Source: an uncultured Phocaeicola sp. (GTDB taxonomy: Bacteria; Bacteroidota; Bacteroidia; Bacteroidales; Bacteroidaceae). Taken from it: a DNA stretch of 64,000 nucleotides. Of this stretch, positions 17,846 through 26,495 are shown one piece after another. The notes under the pieces were generated by a model. The model did no database searches and was not told the origin of the DNA. It worked only from the letters and a program-made list of their open reading frames with translations. The translations under genes were made by a program, and so were the position numbers. Location: NCBI GenBank assembly GCA_944320815.1, contig CALUIZ010000001.1, positions 1 through 64,000 of the forward strand, read 5' to 3'. Numbering within the stretch: position 1 is the stretch's first letter; every line of letters starts with the position of its first letter.

Positions 17846-19159
17846 TCAAATCAGAGTTTTTCTCAGGTCCTTCACGCGGACAGCTTTTCCTTCTTGCTTG
17901 GGAAGACTGCCTTTCGGCATCAGTTTCACCCGTGGGGTGATCAGAATTTCGTCTTTCAACTGTCGCGTGATTTCTTTTGTCAGGTTCTGCAAGAATCCAT
18001 AGTCGTCCGTGAAGTCATTCAGCTCCACTTCCACGGTCATCTCATCGTTCGCTTCAAGATTGGTCAGCGTGATGAGGTATTCATTGCCCAGTTCCTTGAA
18101 CTGCATCAGAATGTTTTCAATCTGGATGGGGAAGATGTTCACACCTTTCAGAATCATCATGTCATCGCTCCGGCCCTTCATCCTGTCGAGGCGTTTGTGA
18201 TGACGTCCGCAGGGACAGTCGCCGGGAAGAATACGGGTGAGGTCACGTGTGCGGTAGCGCAGGAGCGGCATGGCTTCCCGGTTGATGGTGGTCAGTACCA
18301 GTTCGCCCACTTCACCTTCAGGAACAGGCTCCAGCGTTTCCGGATCCACGATTTCCACGATATAGTAATCCTCCCAGATATGCAGGCCGTTCTGCTCCGG
18401 ACATTCGAAGGCTACGCCCGGTCCGCACATTTCCGACATGCCGAATGAATTGTAAGCCTTTACTCCCAGCATGTCTTCAATGCGTCTGCGCTGTTCGTCA
18501 GAGTGAGGCTCCGCTCCGATAATCAATGTGCGCAGTCTTGTATCACGGCGCGGGTCAATGCCCATCTCCTCCATCACTTCATAAAGTCGTCCGGCATAGC
18601 TCGGAATGGCATGGAGTGCAGTCGTTCCGAAGTCGGTGATGAATTTGATTTGCCGTTTGGTGTTTCCTGCGGCGGCCGGAACGGTAAGCATTCCCAGCCG
18701 TTCCGCTCCATACTGGAATCCGAGTCCTCCCGTAAACATTCCGTACCCGGATGAGTTCTGGAAAATGTCTCCTTTCCTGAGTCCTACCATGTAGAGGCAG
18801 CGCGCCACGGCATTGGCCCATTCGTCAAGGTCATGCTGCGTGTGGAGAATTACAGTGGGGGTTCCTGTGGTTCCGCTTGAAGAATGCAGCCGCACCACAT
18901 CTTCCAGCGGAACGGCGGACAGGCCGAACGGGTAATGCTTGCGCAAGTCTTGTTTTGTGGTGAAGGGGATTTTCTGAAGGTCATCCAGCGAACGGATGTC
19001 TTCCGGTTTCAGGCCGGACTCCTCAAAGCGTTGCCTGTAGAATGAAGAACGCATGCAGCGTCCGATGGTTTTCTGCAGCCTTTCCAGTTGCAGCCTCTCT
19101 ATCTCCGGACGTGTCATGGTTTCCAGTTCCGGATGTAGATACATTTGTTCGTGTTTCAT
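17846..19159 (-). CDS. paaK: Phenylacetate-CoA ligase
   Basis: Adenylate-forming ligase activating phenylacetate or a related aryl acid to its CoA ester. From MKHEQMYLHPELE it is 437 residues, the usual length; in-frame ATGs up to 19201 would prepend a hydrophobic stretch that fits the family poorly and would lie inside the upstream hairpin. The AMP-binding P-loop is SSSGTTGTPT (about 94-103), and the C-terminal AMP_C-like domain begins near residue 330. The indolepyruvate oxidoreductase genes often found with it are absent here. Confidence 0.88.
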   Translation of the reverse strand: MKHEQMYLHPELETMTRPEIERLQLERLQKTIGRCMRSSFYRQRFEESGLKPEDIRSLDDLQKIPFTTKQDLRKHYPFGLSAVPLEDVVRLHSSSGTTGTPTVILHTQHDLDEWANAVARCLYMVGLRKGDIFQNSSGYGMFTGGLGFQYGAERLGMLTVPAAAGNTKRQIKFITDFGTTALHAIPSYAGRLYEVMEEMGIDPRRDTRLRTLIIGAEPHSDEQRRRIEDMLGVKAYNSFGMSEMCGPGVAFECPEQNGLHIWEDYYIVEIVDPETLEPVPEGEVGELVLTTINREAMPLLRYRTRDLTRILPGDCPCGRHHKRLDRMKGRSDDMMILKGVNIFPIQIENILMQFKELGNEYLITLTNLEANDEMTVEVELNDFTDDYGFLQNLTKEITRQLKDEILITPRVKLMPKGSLPKQEGKAVRVKDLRKTLI

Positions 19160-19187
19160 GGTCTTTAATATTGTTATCTTTATGAAT

Positions 19188-19234
19188 GAGGGTGTCATCA
19201 AAATGAAAGCCAGTTTTTATTTTGATGCACCCTC
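19188..19234. repeat. Long near-perfect inverted repeat in the paaK leader
   Basis: GAGGGTG(T)CATCAAAAT at 19188-19204 pairs with ATTTTGATGCACCCTC at 19219-19234, continuing through A/T pairs to about 19 bp with one bulged base and a short loop. It lies between the predicted paaK promoter and the start codon, 29 bp before it. The GAGGGTG...CACCCTC ends resemble insertion-sequence terminal repeats known in Bacteroides, so it may be a tiny mobile-element footprint or an RNA hairpin in the leader. Confidence 0.7.
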
Positions 19235-19251
19235 ATCCTGTATTCTATCCG

Positions 19252-19281
19252 CAAATATAGCAATAATAAAGACAAAACAAA
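19252..19281 (-). promoter_or_regulatory. Putative promoter of paaK-ACT
   Basis: On the minus strand TTTG at 19281-19278 and TATATTTG at 19259-19252 are separated by 18 bp. Transcription would begin just before the 19188-19234 hairpin. Confidence 0.55.
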
Positions 19282-19336
19282 CAATTGGTTTCAAATAAAT
19301 ACAAAAATCGCCTGTTTGCTTTTAAAATGATTGACT

Positions 19337-22186
19337 CTAGTCGAATGAGCCATATCGTGTGAGCAGCAGTTTGCGGTCACCAAGCGTGTTGTCTATACGG
19401 GCTACGTTAATCCAGAACTTGTTTTCGCGTACGTTTTCGGAAGGATAAGCCGCTTTTTCCCTGCTGTACATGTGCTGCCATCTGTTTCCTACCACTTCGT
19501 ATTCCGGATGCGGAGAGTTGACCAGTACATTGTCTTCTTTCGAGGCATCGCCGTTCTTGATTTCTTCAATCTCATTCCAGATGCCCTTCATGGCATTCAC
19601 GAAGCGGTTGAGTTCGTCTAGGCTCTCACTTTCCGTCGGCTCGACCATAAGCGTGCCATGGACAGGGAAGGACAGGGTGGGGGCATGGTAGCCGTAATCT
19701 ATCAGGCGTTTGGATATGTCATTTTCGGATATTCCACTGTCTTCATGTATTTTTCTGCATTCAAGAATCATTTCATGTCCCACAAATCCTTTTTTGCCGT
19801 GATAGACAATTCCGTAAGTGTCTTTCAGACAGGATGCCAGATAATTTGCGTTGAGAATTGCCGTTTCTGTGGCACGGCGCAGCCCTTCTTCTCCCATCAT
19901 GCAGATATAGGCATATGTGATGGGAAGAATGCCCGCGCTGCCATACGGAGCGGCAGAGACTTCATTCTGTGCATCTCCCCATGATGCATGTTTGGGAAGG
20001 AACGGAACCAGATGGGCAGACACACAAACCGGTCCCACACCCGGACCGCCTCCGCCATGCGGACTGGCAAATGTCTTGTGCAGATTCAAATGGCAGAGGT
20101 CTGCTCCGATAGTTGCCGGATTGGTCAGTCCCACCTGCGCGTTCATATTGGCTCCGTCCATGTAGACTTGTGCTCCGCAGCGATGGATGATACGGCAGAT
20201 TTCCGCAATGTCCTCTTCAAAGATTCCATGAGTAGAAGGATAAGTGATCATCAGGGCCGCCAGATTGTCTTTGTTGGCTTCCGCCTTGGCCTTCAGGTCA
20301 TTGATGTCTACATTTCCGTATTCGTCACAGGCACAGGTAAGAGGAGTGTAGCCTGCTTGTACGGCCGATGCCGGATTGGTTCCGTGTGCCGATGCCGGAA
20401 TAAGCACCAGATGCCGGTTCCCTTGTCCGATACTTTCCAGATAGCTTCGTATGATGCGCAGGCCCGTGTATTCTCCCGCCGCTCCAGAGTTAGGCTGGAA
20501 AGTGACTGCAGCGAATCCGGTAATGGCCTTCAACTGATCCGACAGATTGCGTATCAAAGTCTGATAGCCCTCCGCCTGGTCTTCCGGTACTAGCGGATGG
20601 ATGTTCATCCATGCGGAGTTACTGAGCGGAAGCATTTCCGCTGCTGCATTCAGTTTCATGGTGCAGGAACCAAGCGGAATCATGGAGTGGGCCAGTGAAA
20701 TGTCCTTGCGTTCCAGACGCTTGATGTAACGCATCATTTCCGTTTCCGTATGATATTTCCTGAATATTTCATGGATAAGGAACGGCGTATGACGGCGCAA
20801 CTCTTTTGTGACAGGAGCCGTGTCCGGGATTTCTGCCGCATCGTGCGTGTTTCTTTCCGCCGCAATTCCGAATACGTTGACCAGCAGATTTGCATCAGTC
20901 AGGGATGTCGCTTCGTCTATACTGACACCTACGTCTCCATTCCCGAAATAGCGGAGATTTATCTTTTTGCTGAGGGCGATAGTCTGGAGCTTTTGTGCGG
21001 TGACCTGGTCTGGAAGCGCGATTCTCAGTGTGTCGAAGAAGGTTTCGTTCTTCTGTGTATATCCCAGCCGTCCCAACTGTTTCGCCAGCCATGCAGCGGT
21101 GGCATGAATCTTTTCAGCGATTTCTCTGATGCCTTCCGGGCCATGATACATGGCATAAAGTCCGGCCATTGTAGCCAGCAGAGCCTGTGCCGTACAGATG
21201 TTTGAGGTAGCCCTTTCGCGTTTGATGTGCTGTTCGCGCGTCTGGAGAGCCAAGCGATAGCAGAGATGTCCGTACTTGTCCTTTGAGAGTCCTATGATGC
21301 GTCCCGGCATATTCCGTTTGAATTCATCGCGTGTGGCGAAGTAAGCAGCGGAAGGACCTCCGTAAAACAAGGGAATGCCCATCCGCTGGGTACTTCCATA
21401 AACGATGTCCGCACCCCATTCGCCGGGAGGAACCAGCAGAGCCAGCGAAAGGATGTCCGCACCCACCGCCACTTTACATCCTGCCGCATGTGCCTGTTCT
21501 GTGAATGCTCTGTAGTTCTCCGCATTTCCACTGTCGTTGGGATATTGGATGATGCAGCCGAAAATGTCCGGTGTAAATTCAAGTGCTCTGTAGTCTTCCA
21601 CTTTTACGTTGATGCCTTGCGGGACGGCGCGCGTACGGATGACCGCCAGCACTTGTGGAAACACCTCCTTGTCCACGAAGAGAGTGTTTGCCTCCGCTTT
21701 CTGTTGCGCCCTGCTCCTCAGTCCATACATCATCGTGGCAGCCTCGGCGGCGGCAGTCGCTTCGTCGAGTAGTGAACAGTTGGCCAGCGGCATGGCAGTG
21801 AGGTCGCATACCATAGTCTGGAAGTTTATCAGTGCTTCCAGCCGACCTTGTGATATTTCAGCCTGATAAGGTGTATAGGAAGTGTACCATACCGGATTCT
21901 CGAATACATTCCGCTGGATGACAGCCGGAGTGACCGTGTCATACCATCCTGCTCCGATGTATGACTTGTATATCTTGTTCTGTGAGGCTAGTCCTGCGAT
22001 ATGTTCCGCAAACTCCCGTTCATTCATGGCAGGAGCGAGATTCAGTTTCTCTTTCAGCCGGATTTCCGACGGTATTGTCTTGTCAATCAGCTCTTCGGTA
22101 CTTTTTACTCCTATTTTGTCCAGCATGACGGGAAGGTCGTTCTCGTTTATGCCTATGTGCCTGTCGGCAAATGTTGAAGTTTTCAT
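19337..22186 (-). CDS. gcvP: Glycine dehydrogenase (decarboxylating), P protein
   Basis: P protein of the glycine cleavage system: PLP-dependent decarboxylation of glycine with transfer of the aminomethyl group to lipoyl-GcvH. The 949-residue single-chain form has the duplicated fold, with the PLP lysine in NLHKTFASPHGGGGPG in the C-terminal half. gcvT and gcvH are not in the window. It is the last gene of a leftward set (DUF3298 lipoprotein, rsmG, MBL hydrolase, gcvP), 47 bp after the hydrolase. No glycine riboswitch fits in that gap. Confidence 0.96.
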   Translation of the reverse strand: MKTSTFADRHIGINENDLPVMLDKIGVKSTEELIDKTIPSEIRLKEKLNLAPAMNEREFAEHIAGLASQNKIYKSYIGAGWYDTVTPAVIQRNVFENPVWYTSYTPYQAEISQGRLEALINFQTMVCDLTAMPLANCSLLDEATAAAEAATMMYGLRSRAQQKAEANTLFVDKEVFPQVLAVIRTRAVPQGINVKVEDYRALEFTPDIFGCIIQYPNDSGNAENYRAFTEQAHAAGCKVAVGADILSLALLVPPGEWGADIVYGSTQRMGIPLFYGGPSAAYFATRDEFKRNMPGRIIGLSKDKYGHLCYRLALQTREQHIKRERATSNICTAQALLATMAGLYAMYHGPEGIREIAEKIHATAAWLAKQLGRLGYTQKNETFFDTLRIALPDQVTAQKLQTIALSKKINLRYFGNGDVGVSIDEATSLTDANLLVNVFGIAAERNTHDAAEIPDTAPVTKELRRHTPFLIHEIFRKYHTETEMMRYIKRLERKDISLAHSMIPLGSCTMKLNAAAEMLPLSNSAWMNIHPLVPEDQAEGYQTLIRNLSDQLKAITGFAAVTFQPNSGAAGEYTGLRIIRSYLESIGQGNRHLVLIPASAHGTNPASAVQAGYTPLTCACDEYGNVDINDLKAKAEANKDNLAALMITYPSTHGIFEEDIAEICRIIHRCGAQVYMDGANMNAQVGLTNPATIGADLCHLNLHKTFASPHGGGGPGVGPVCVSAHLVPFLPKHASWGDAQNEVSAAPYGSAGILPITYAYICMMGEEGLRRATETAILNANYLASCLKDTYGIVYHGKKGFVGHEMILECRKIHEDSGISENDISKRLIDYGYHAPTLSFPVHGTLMVEPTESESLDELNRFVNAMKGIWNEIEEIKNGDASKEDNVLVNSPHPEYEVVGNRWQHMYSREKAAYPSENVRENKFWINVARIDNTLGDRKLLLTRYGSFD

Positions 22187-22233
22187 GGTTGTTTTATTTT
22201 TAAGGTTTCAGATTTCGGCCCGGTGCGCAAGTA

Positions 22234-22872
22234 TCAGCGGAAAAAAGGATTGTTCATTTTCTCGTAGCCGATACTGGTCTCGTTTCCGTGTCCGGGAAAG
22301 ACGACGGTGTCATCGGGGAGTGTAAAGAGTTTCGAGACGATGCTTTCACGGAGGTCGTCAAAGTTTCCCCCTTCCAGGTCGGCACGTCCGATGCTCCCCT
22401 TGAAGAGAGTGTCTCCGCTGAAGAGGCATGACTCCTTTTCACAATAGTACACCATACTTCCCGGAGAATGGCCCGGTACAGAGATGGCTTTCAGCTCCGT
22501 ATTTCCGAAGCGGATAATTTCTCCGTCCGTGACATAATGCCCCAACGGAGCCGGTTCTTCGTTCAGCGGGAAACCGAACGACTTGCAGAACGCGGCGATA
22601 CCCTGCAAAAGGAATTCGTCGCGCTGGCTCGCTTCCGGTCCTACACCGAATTCCCGTGCGGCAAAGGCATTCCCGAACACATGGTCGGCATGAAGGTGTG
22701 TGTTGAGCAAGTGCTTTATTTCAAGCCGTTGCTCCCGGATGAAGTCCTTCAGCCGTTGCTGCTCCTCCTTATAGTAGCACCCTGCGTCGATGATGGCCGC
22801 CTCGCCCGTTTCGTCGGCCAGCACATAGCAGTTGACCGGGAACATGTTGAATTCAAAACGTTTTATTTTCAT
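22234..22872 (-). CDS. MBL-fold metallo-hydrolase (glyoxalase II-like)
   Basis: 212-residue metallo-beta-lactamase-fold enzyme. The metal-binding motif THLHADH is near residues 57-63, with further ligands expected at H in VPGHSPGSM, D in FSGDTLF and H in VFPGHGNET. The small size fits YcbL-like hydrolases acting on thioesters; the physiological substrate is not shown. It lies 16 bp after rsmG and 47 bp before gcvP. Confidence 0.88.
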   Translation of the reverse strand: MKIKRFEFNMFPVNCYVLADETGEAAIIDAGCYYKEEQQRLKDFIREQRLEIKHLLNTHLHADHVFGNAFAAREFGVGPEASQRDEFLLQGIAAFCKSFGFPLNEEPAPLGHYVTDGEIIRFGNTELKAISVPGHSPGSMVYYCEKESCLFSGDTLFKGSIGRADLEGGNFDDLRESIVSKLFTLPDDTVVFPGHGNETSIGYEKMNNPFFR

Positions 22873-22888
22873 GGCAGTTTCTGTTTTT

Positions 22889-23515
22889 TCAGTTGACAGT
22901 TACGTAAACCACTTTTTTCGTGTCAAAATATTCTTCTTTGAAATAAGTTTTCAGGTCTATCACCTCCGCCTTGTATTTGAATGGCTGGATTTCGCGGGTA
23001 AGGTCACCGCCCTTCAGACAAAAAATCCCGTTGGGATACGGATTTTTCTGGTCCTTTCTCTTGATGTTCTTGCGGATAATCTGAATCATGTCGCCCAGTG
23101 GCATGACTGCACGGCTTACCACGAAATCGAACATACCTTTCTCCTCTTCCGCGCGGCAATGACGGGTAGTCACGTTTTTCAGGCCCACAGCCTGAGCGAT
23201 TTCCGTGGCCACCTTCACCTTTTTCCCGATGCTGTCTACCAGATGGAAGTGTGAATCAGGGAAAAGGATAGCGAGCGGAATCCCGGGAAATCCGCCTCCC
23301 GTTCCCAAATCCATAATCTCCGTTCCGGCACGGAAGTGGATGACTTTCGCTATTCCCAGTGAATGCAGCACATGATGTTCGTAAAGATTGGTGATGTCCT
23401 TGCGTGAGATGACATTGATTTTGCTGTTCCAGTCCATATATAAGTCATACAAGGCTGCGAACTGCTGTTTCTGTTCTTCAGTAAGTTCCGGAAAATATTT
23501 GCTGATGATTTCCAT
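22889..23515 (-). CDS. rsmG: 16S rRNA (guanine-527-N7) methyltransferase
   Basis: SAM-dependent methylation of G527 in 16S rRNA; loss is linked to low-level streptomycin resistance in other bacteria. 208 residues, as usual, with the SAM motif DLGTGGGFPGIPLA near 70-83, the family segment FHLVDSIGKKVKV, and SRAVMPL in the C-terminal half. It lies 35 bp after the DUF3298 gene. Confidence 0.94.
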   Translation of the reverse strand: MEIISKYFPELTEEQKQQFAALYDLYMDWNSKINVISRKDITNLYEHHVLHSLGIAKVIHFRAGTEIMDLGTGGGFPGIPLAILFPDSHFHLVDSIGKKVKVATEIAQAVGLKNVTTRHCRAEEEKGMFDFVVSRAVMPLGDMIQIIRKNIKRKDQKNPYPNGIFCLKGGDLTREIQPFKYKAEVIDLKTYFKEEYFDTKKVVYVTVN

Positions 23516-23550
23516 TTCTTTTTTCTTAAATGATACAGTGTCAAATATGA

Positions 23551-24411
23551 TTATTTTATAGCAGTGCCCAGATAAGGCGACATTTCTTCGTCCGAGAGCT
23601 TGATCTCGAAGCTTCCCATGTAGTAGGGAGCGATTTCATACGGATTGTAGAGAAGCTCTATCCCGTCTTCCTTCAGGAGAAAGTTTTCGGGTATGAACAC
23701 CTCTTCATCCAGCAGGATTCCGTTAGCCCGCAGTCCTTCGACAGAGGTGATTGTGTCCGTTTCGAGGCGTTCATTTGCCGCGCCGATGATTTTTTCCAGA
23801 ATCAGGCGGCATATTCCCTGCTTGTCGGCAGAAGAGAACAACGTTTCTCCGCTGACCGGCTTTCCTGTCTGCGCATCGATGTTGGTCCATTTCGCCCAAG
23901 TGTTGGGATGCGCCCCTCCCATGTACTGAAAAGTCACCACCCGGTAATTCCATATGCTGTCGCGCCCTTTTTCAAGGCTGGACGTGATTTCAAAGTCATA
24001 GTTATACCATGAAGGCATATCCTCCGGCTTCACACCATTTTCCAGGTCAGTGCGATAAGCGTCAAGCACGTCGCGCCGATAGTCGCCGATCAGGCTGGAT
24101 GCGATGGTGTCTACAAACATGCGCGGGGCGAGATGGGCATACAAGTCGCCGAAATATATCTGTTTCAGCGTATGGTTTACCGCCTCCGACACGGAATCCT
24201 TTTCCGCCCACGGATTCAGATAGGCAAAGCTCAACTTGATATGGCAGGCCGGTGATGCGGGGTCAGTGTTTATCAGATGCACTGTGGTGTCCATCCTGCA
24301 CGCGTTGACTGTGGCTTCTCCGCCATTCTGGCCTTCCACGCATCCGGAAAGCATGATGCCTGTACCCGTTGCAGCCATGAAAAATATGGGAAACAAGTCT
24401 TTCGTCTTCAT
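23551..24411 (-). CDS. DUF3298-containing lipoprotein
   Basis: 286 residues beginning MKTKDLFPIFFMAATGTGIMLSGC, a lipoprotein signal with Cys24. The C-terminal half has the DUF3298/RsiV-like pattern (FQYMGGAHPNTWAKWTNIDAQTGKPVS is cut here to GGAHPNTW and ARTGK-like DAQTGKPVS). In RsiV this fold binds lysozyme, but homologues in Bacteroidetes are uncharacterised. First gene of the rsmG-MBL-gcvP set and divergent from lipB. Confidence 0.78.
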   Translation of the reverse strand: MKTKDLFPIFFMAATGTGIMLSGCVEGQNGGEATVNACRMDTTVHLINTDPASPACHIKLSFAYLNPWAEKDSVSEAVNHTLKQIYFGDLYAHLAPRMFVDTIASSLIGDYRRDVLDAYRTDLENGVKPEDMPSWYNYDFEITSSLEKGRDSIWNYRVVTFQYMGGAHPNTWAKWTNIDAQTGKPVSGETLFSSADKQGICRLILEKIIGAANERLETDTITSVEGLRANGILLDEEVFIPENFLLKEDGIELLYNPYEIAPYYMGSFEIKLSDEEMSPYLGTAIK

Positions 24412-24471
24412 TTTGTTTTATGTTTTTGGGAATCGTCGGTATCTTTTTCCCGGCGGTCCCGTTTGTTTCTA

Positions 24472-24479
24472 CAAATATA
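24472..24479 (-). promoter_or_regulatory. Putative -7 box for the DUF3298-rsmG-gcvP operon
   Basis: TATATTTG on the minus strand fits TAnnTTTG, 60 bp upstream of the start codon; the -33 element is not clear. Confidence 0.45.
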
Positions 24480-24529
24480 GTACAATTCGGCAAAACGGAA
24501 ATGAAAACAAACTTCTTTTTCATTTTCTC

Positions 24530-24560
24530 TTGCCTTTTGTGTGGAAAAAACGTTCCTTTG
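24530..24560 (+). promoter_or_regulatory. Putative promoter of lipB
   Basis: TTG at 24530-24532 and TTCCTTTG at 24553-24560 (one mismatch to TAnnTTTG), 20 bp apart. The predicted leader is about 16 nt to the ATG at 24583, which supports that start. Confidence 0.5.
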
Positions 24561-24582
24561 TGCGGAAAGAACATTATCGGAT

Positions 24583-25266
24583 ATGGACAGGATAGAGACA
24601 GAGCAATGGGGACTTGTCCCTTATGCGGAAGCATGGGAAAGACAGACACGTATTTTTGACGGATTGATAAAGGCGAAACAGGAAGGGGCCGCATACTCGA
24701 ACCGGCTCATCTTCTGTCAGCACCCGCACGTGTACACGTTGGGGAAGCATGGAAAAGAAGGCAACATGCTTCTGGGCGGGGAACAGCTGAAGAGGATTCA
24801 TGCGGAGATGTATCATATTGACCGGGGAGGGGACATCACTTACCACGGACCCGGACAGTGGGTATGTTACCCGATTCTAAATCTGGAAGACTTTCATCTG
24901 GGCCTGAAGAGCTACCTGCATCTTCTGGAGGAGGCGGTGATTGGCGTGTGTGCGTCTTACGGAGTTGTTGGCGGACGGGTGGACGGAGCCACGGGCGTGT
25001 GGCTGGACTGCGGCACTTCCCGTGAGCGGAAGATTTGTGCGATGGGGGTGAAAAGCAGCCGTTTTGTCACAATGCACGGGCTGGCACTGAATGTCAATCC
25101 AGACCTGCGCTATTTCAGCTACATTCATCCCTGCGGATTCACAGACAGGGGAGTGACTTCCCTTGCCGCCGAGACCGGACACGAGATTCCTATGGAAGAG
25201 GTTCGCGGAAGACTTGAGGAAAAGCTTCTGCTGCTTCTCCGGAGGGCGGCCGGTGGAACGGAATGA
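24583..25266 (+). CDS. lipB: Lipoyl(octanoyl) transferase
   Basis: Moves octanoate from acyl carrier protein to lipoyl domains, the first step of endogenous lipoate synthesis; lipoylated GcvH is needed by the gcvP product encoded nearby. From MDRIETEQWGLVPY (227 residues) it has the signature RGGDITYHGPGQWVCYPI, the lysine in AMGVKSSR and the acyl-binding Cys in HPCGFTDRG. An in-frame GTG at 24541 would start before the predicted transcript. It converges with the fluoride channel gene 15 bp away. Confidence 0.94.
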   Translation: MDRIETEQWGLVPYAEAWERQTRIFDGLIKAKQEGAAYSNRLIFCQHPHVYTLGKHGKEGNMLLGGEQLKRIHAEMYHIDRGGDITYHGPGQWVCYPILNLEDFHLGLKSYLHLLEEAVIGVCASYGVVGGRVDGATGVWLDCGTSRERKICAMGVKSSRFVTMHGLALNVNPDLRYFSYIHPCGFTDRGVTSLAAETGHEIPMEEVRGRLEEKLLLLLRRAAGGTE

Positions 25267-25281
25267 ACCGCTTCTGCCCGG

Positions 25282-25668
25282 TCATTTCCCTGTGAGAGCC
25301 GTTCCGGCCCATCCTCCGGCGATGGCGGCGGAAATCCCGGTCACAATGCTGGCGGCGGCATATATAAGGAATGCGGTATAGCAGCCCTGCCGCAGCATGT
25401 TCATCCCTTCATGACTGAAGGTGGAGAAGGTGGTGAAGCCTCCGCAAAGTCCGGTGGTAAGGAACAGCCTTGTCTCGTCGGAAAAATTGAAGCGTGCGGA
25501 GAGGGCATAAAAAAGGCCGATGAGAAAACTTCCCGCCACGTTCACGCCGAACGTGGCCCACGGGAAAGTGAAGGAGGCGGTGTGGCCGCGCATGATTTCC
25601 TGCACGGCAAAGCGCAGAATGCTTCCGAGTCCTCCTCCCAGAAAAACGGTTATCAGAATCTTTGTCAT
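25282..25668 (-). CDS. crcB: Fluoride ion channel CrcB/Fluc
   Basis: 128-residue, four-helix dual-topology channel that exports fluoride. Family motifs GSILRFAVQ, WATFGVNVAGSFLIG and GLCGGFTTFSTFSHE are complete. I looked for a fluoride riboswitch in the 79 bp upstream and did not see one. Confidence 0.94.
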   Translation of the reverse strand: MTKILITVFLGGGLGSILRFAVQEIMRGHTASFTFPWATFGVNVAGSFLIGLFYALSARFNFSDETRLFLTTGLCGGFTTFSTFSHEGMNMLRQGCYTAFLIYAAASIVTGISAAIAGGWAGTALTGK

Positions 25669-25696
25669 ATTTTTTGCGTGATTGTTATATCGGATG

Positions 25697-25704
25697 CAAA
25701 GTTA
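25697..25704 (-). promoter_or_regulatory. Putative -7 box of crcB
   Basis: TAACTTTG on the minus strand, 28 bp before the start codon; no good -33 element. Confidence 0.4.
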
Positions 25705-25747
25705 ATGCTTTCCCGGCACATTCAGGCATGATTCCGCGTGATACCGG

Positions 25748-26242
25748 TCACAGTATCTCCATCGCGATGCGGGCGCATGCTTCTGCGTCGGCCAGCGCAT
25801 GATGGTGCTGTGCGAGACTGTATCCGCAACGTGCCGCCACCGTCTGCAGTTGATGGTTCGGAAGCTGTTTCCCGAACACGCGGCGGGAGGCGCGGCAGGT
25901 ACAGTGGAAGGTGTAGTCCGGATAGTCCATCCCGTAGACCCGGAAGACCGCTTTCAGGCATCCTTCGTCGAAAGGACTGTTGTGTGCCACCAGCGGAAGA
26001 CCTTCAATCAGCGGGGCCACCTCTTTCCATACGTCGGGGAAGGGGGCGGCTCCGTCCGTATCGCGGCAGGTCAGTCCGTGCACCTGCGTGTTCCAGTAAC
26101 TGTAGAAGTCCGGGCAAGGCCGTATCAGGCGGTAAAGCCTGTCCGTAATCACCCCGCCGCGCACGACCACCACTCCCACACTGCATACGCTGGAGCGGTT
26201 CCCGTTCGCCGTTTCAAAGTCGATGGCTGCAAAATTCTCCAT
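25748..26242 (-). CDS. DnaQ-like 3'-5' exonuclease
   Basis: RNase T/DnaQ-fold exonuclease (164 residues). Exo I FAAIDFETAN (acidic pair D-x-E near residues 7-9), Exo II VAHNSPFDEGCL and Exo III HHHALADAEACA are present, giving the four acidic residues and the histidine of a DEDDh nuclease. In-frame ATGs at 26263 and 26278 exist, but the -7 box at 26276-26283 would put them at or before the transcription start. Not part of a polymerase gene; probably repair or RNA processing. Confidence 0.86.
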   Translation of the reverse strand: MENFAAIDFETANGNRSSVCSVGVVVVRGGVITDRLYRLIRPCPDFYSYWNTQVHGLTCRDTDGAAPFPDVWKEVAPLIEGLPLVAHNSPFDEGCLKAVFRVYGMDYPDYTFHCTCRASRRVFGKQLPNHQLQTVAARCGYSLAQHHHALADAEACARIAMEIL

Positions 26243-26275
26243 AAAGATTGCTTTCAGTTTCATTTCATCCGGCTG

Positions 26276-26283
26276 CAAAGTTA
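26276..26283 (-). promoter_or_regulatory. Putative -7 box of the exonuclease gene
   Basis: TAACTTTG on the minus strand. Its position decides between candidate start codons of the exonuclease gene in favour of 26242. Confidence 0.5.
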
Positions 26284-26337
26284 GCGATAATCCGGCCTGT
26301 CCGTAGCCCCATTCCCATAAAAAGTTGTCCGCCGCAA

Positions 26338-26427
26338 AACAGGCGGCTGTTCCGGGCAGAGCAGGCTTTTGTTTCAGGCGGAACAGCCGCTTATTTTCAG
26401 CGCAATCCCGAAAACTGCAGAAAACAG
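26338..26427 (+). repeat. Tandem 22-bp degenerate repeats upstream of pyrB
   Basis: Units begin at 26338, 26360 and 26382, exactly 22 bp apart (AACAGGCGGCTGTTCCGG, AGCAGGCTTTTGTTTCAG, AACAGCCGCTTATTTTCAG), with a further AACAG at 26423. Within the array GCGGCTGTTCCG (26343-26354) and CGGAACAGCCGC (26379-26390) form a perfect 12-bp inverted repeat. It is not a terminator: no rightward gene precedes it. It lies between the divergent exonuclease and pyrB promoters. Confidence 0.6.
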
Positions 26428-26450
26428 ATGGCTATTCTATTTTTTTTGTC

Positions 26451-26458
26451 TATCTTTG
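26451..26458 (+). promoter_or_regulatory. Putative -7 box of the pyrB operon
   Basis: TATCTTTG matches TAnnTTTG, with a predicted leader of about 30 nt. The -33 position is weak (ATG at 26428-26430), which could mean activator dependence. Confidence 0.55.
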
Positions 26459-26495
26459 AACTCCGATATTATAACAGCCATTAAAAATGCTTAAT

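Noticed and set aside
22187..22233. Glycine riboswitch upstream of gcvP
   Set aside because: The 47-bp gap is too short and shows no glycine aptamer features.
24430..24453. A sixth 22-bp repeat unit between the DUF3278-type gap of the DUF3298 gene and lipB
   Set aside because: GAATCGTCGGTATC followed by CCCGG resembles one unit, but it is single and two bases too long, so it may be chance.
25669..25747. Fluoride riboswitch before crcB
   Set aside because: No conserved aptamer core seen in the 79 bp upstream.
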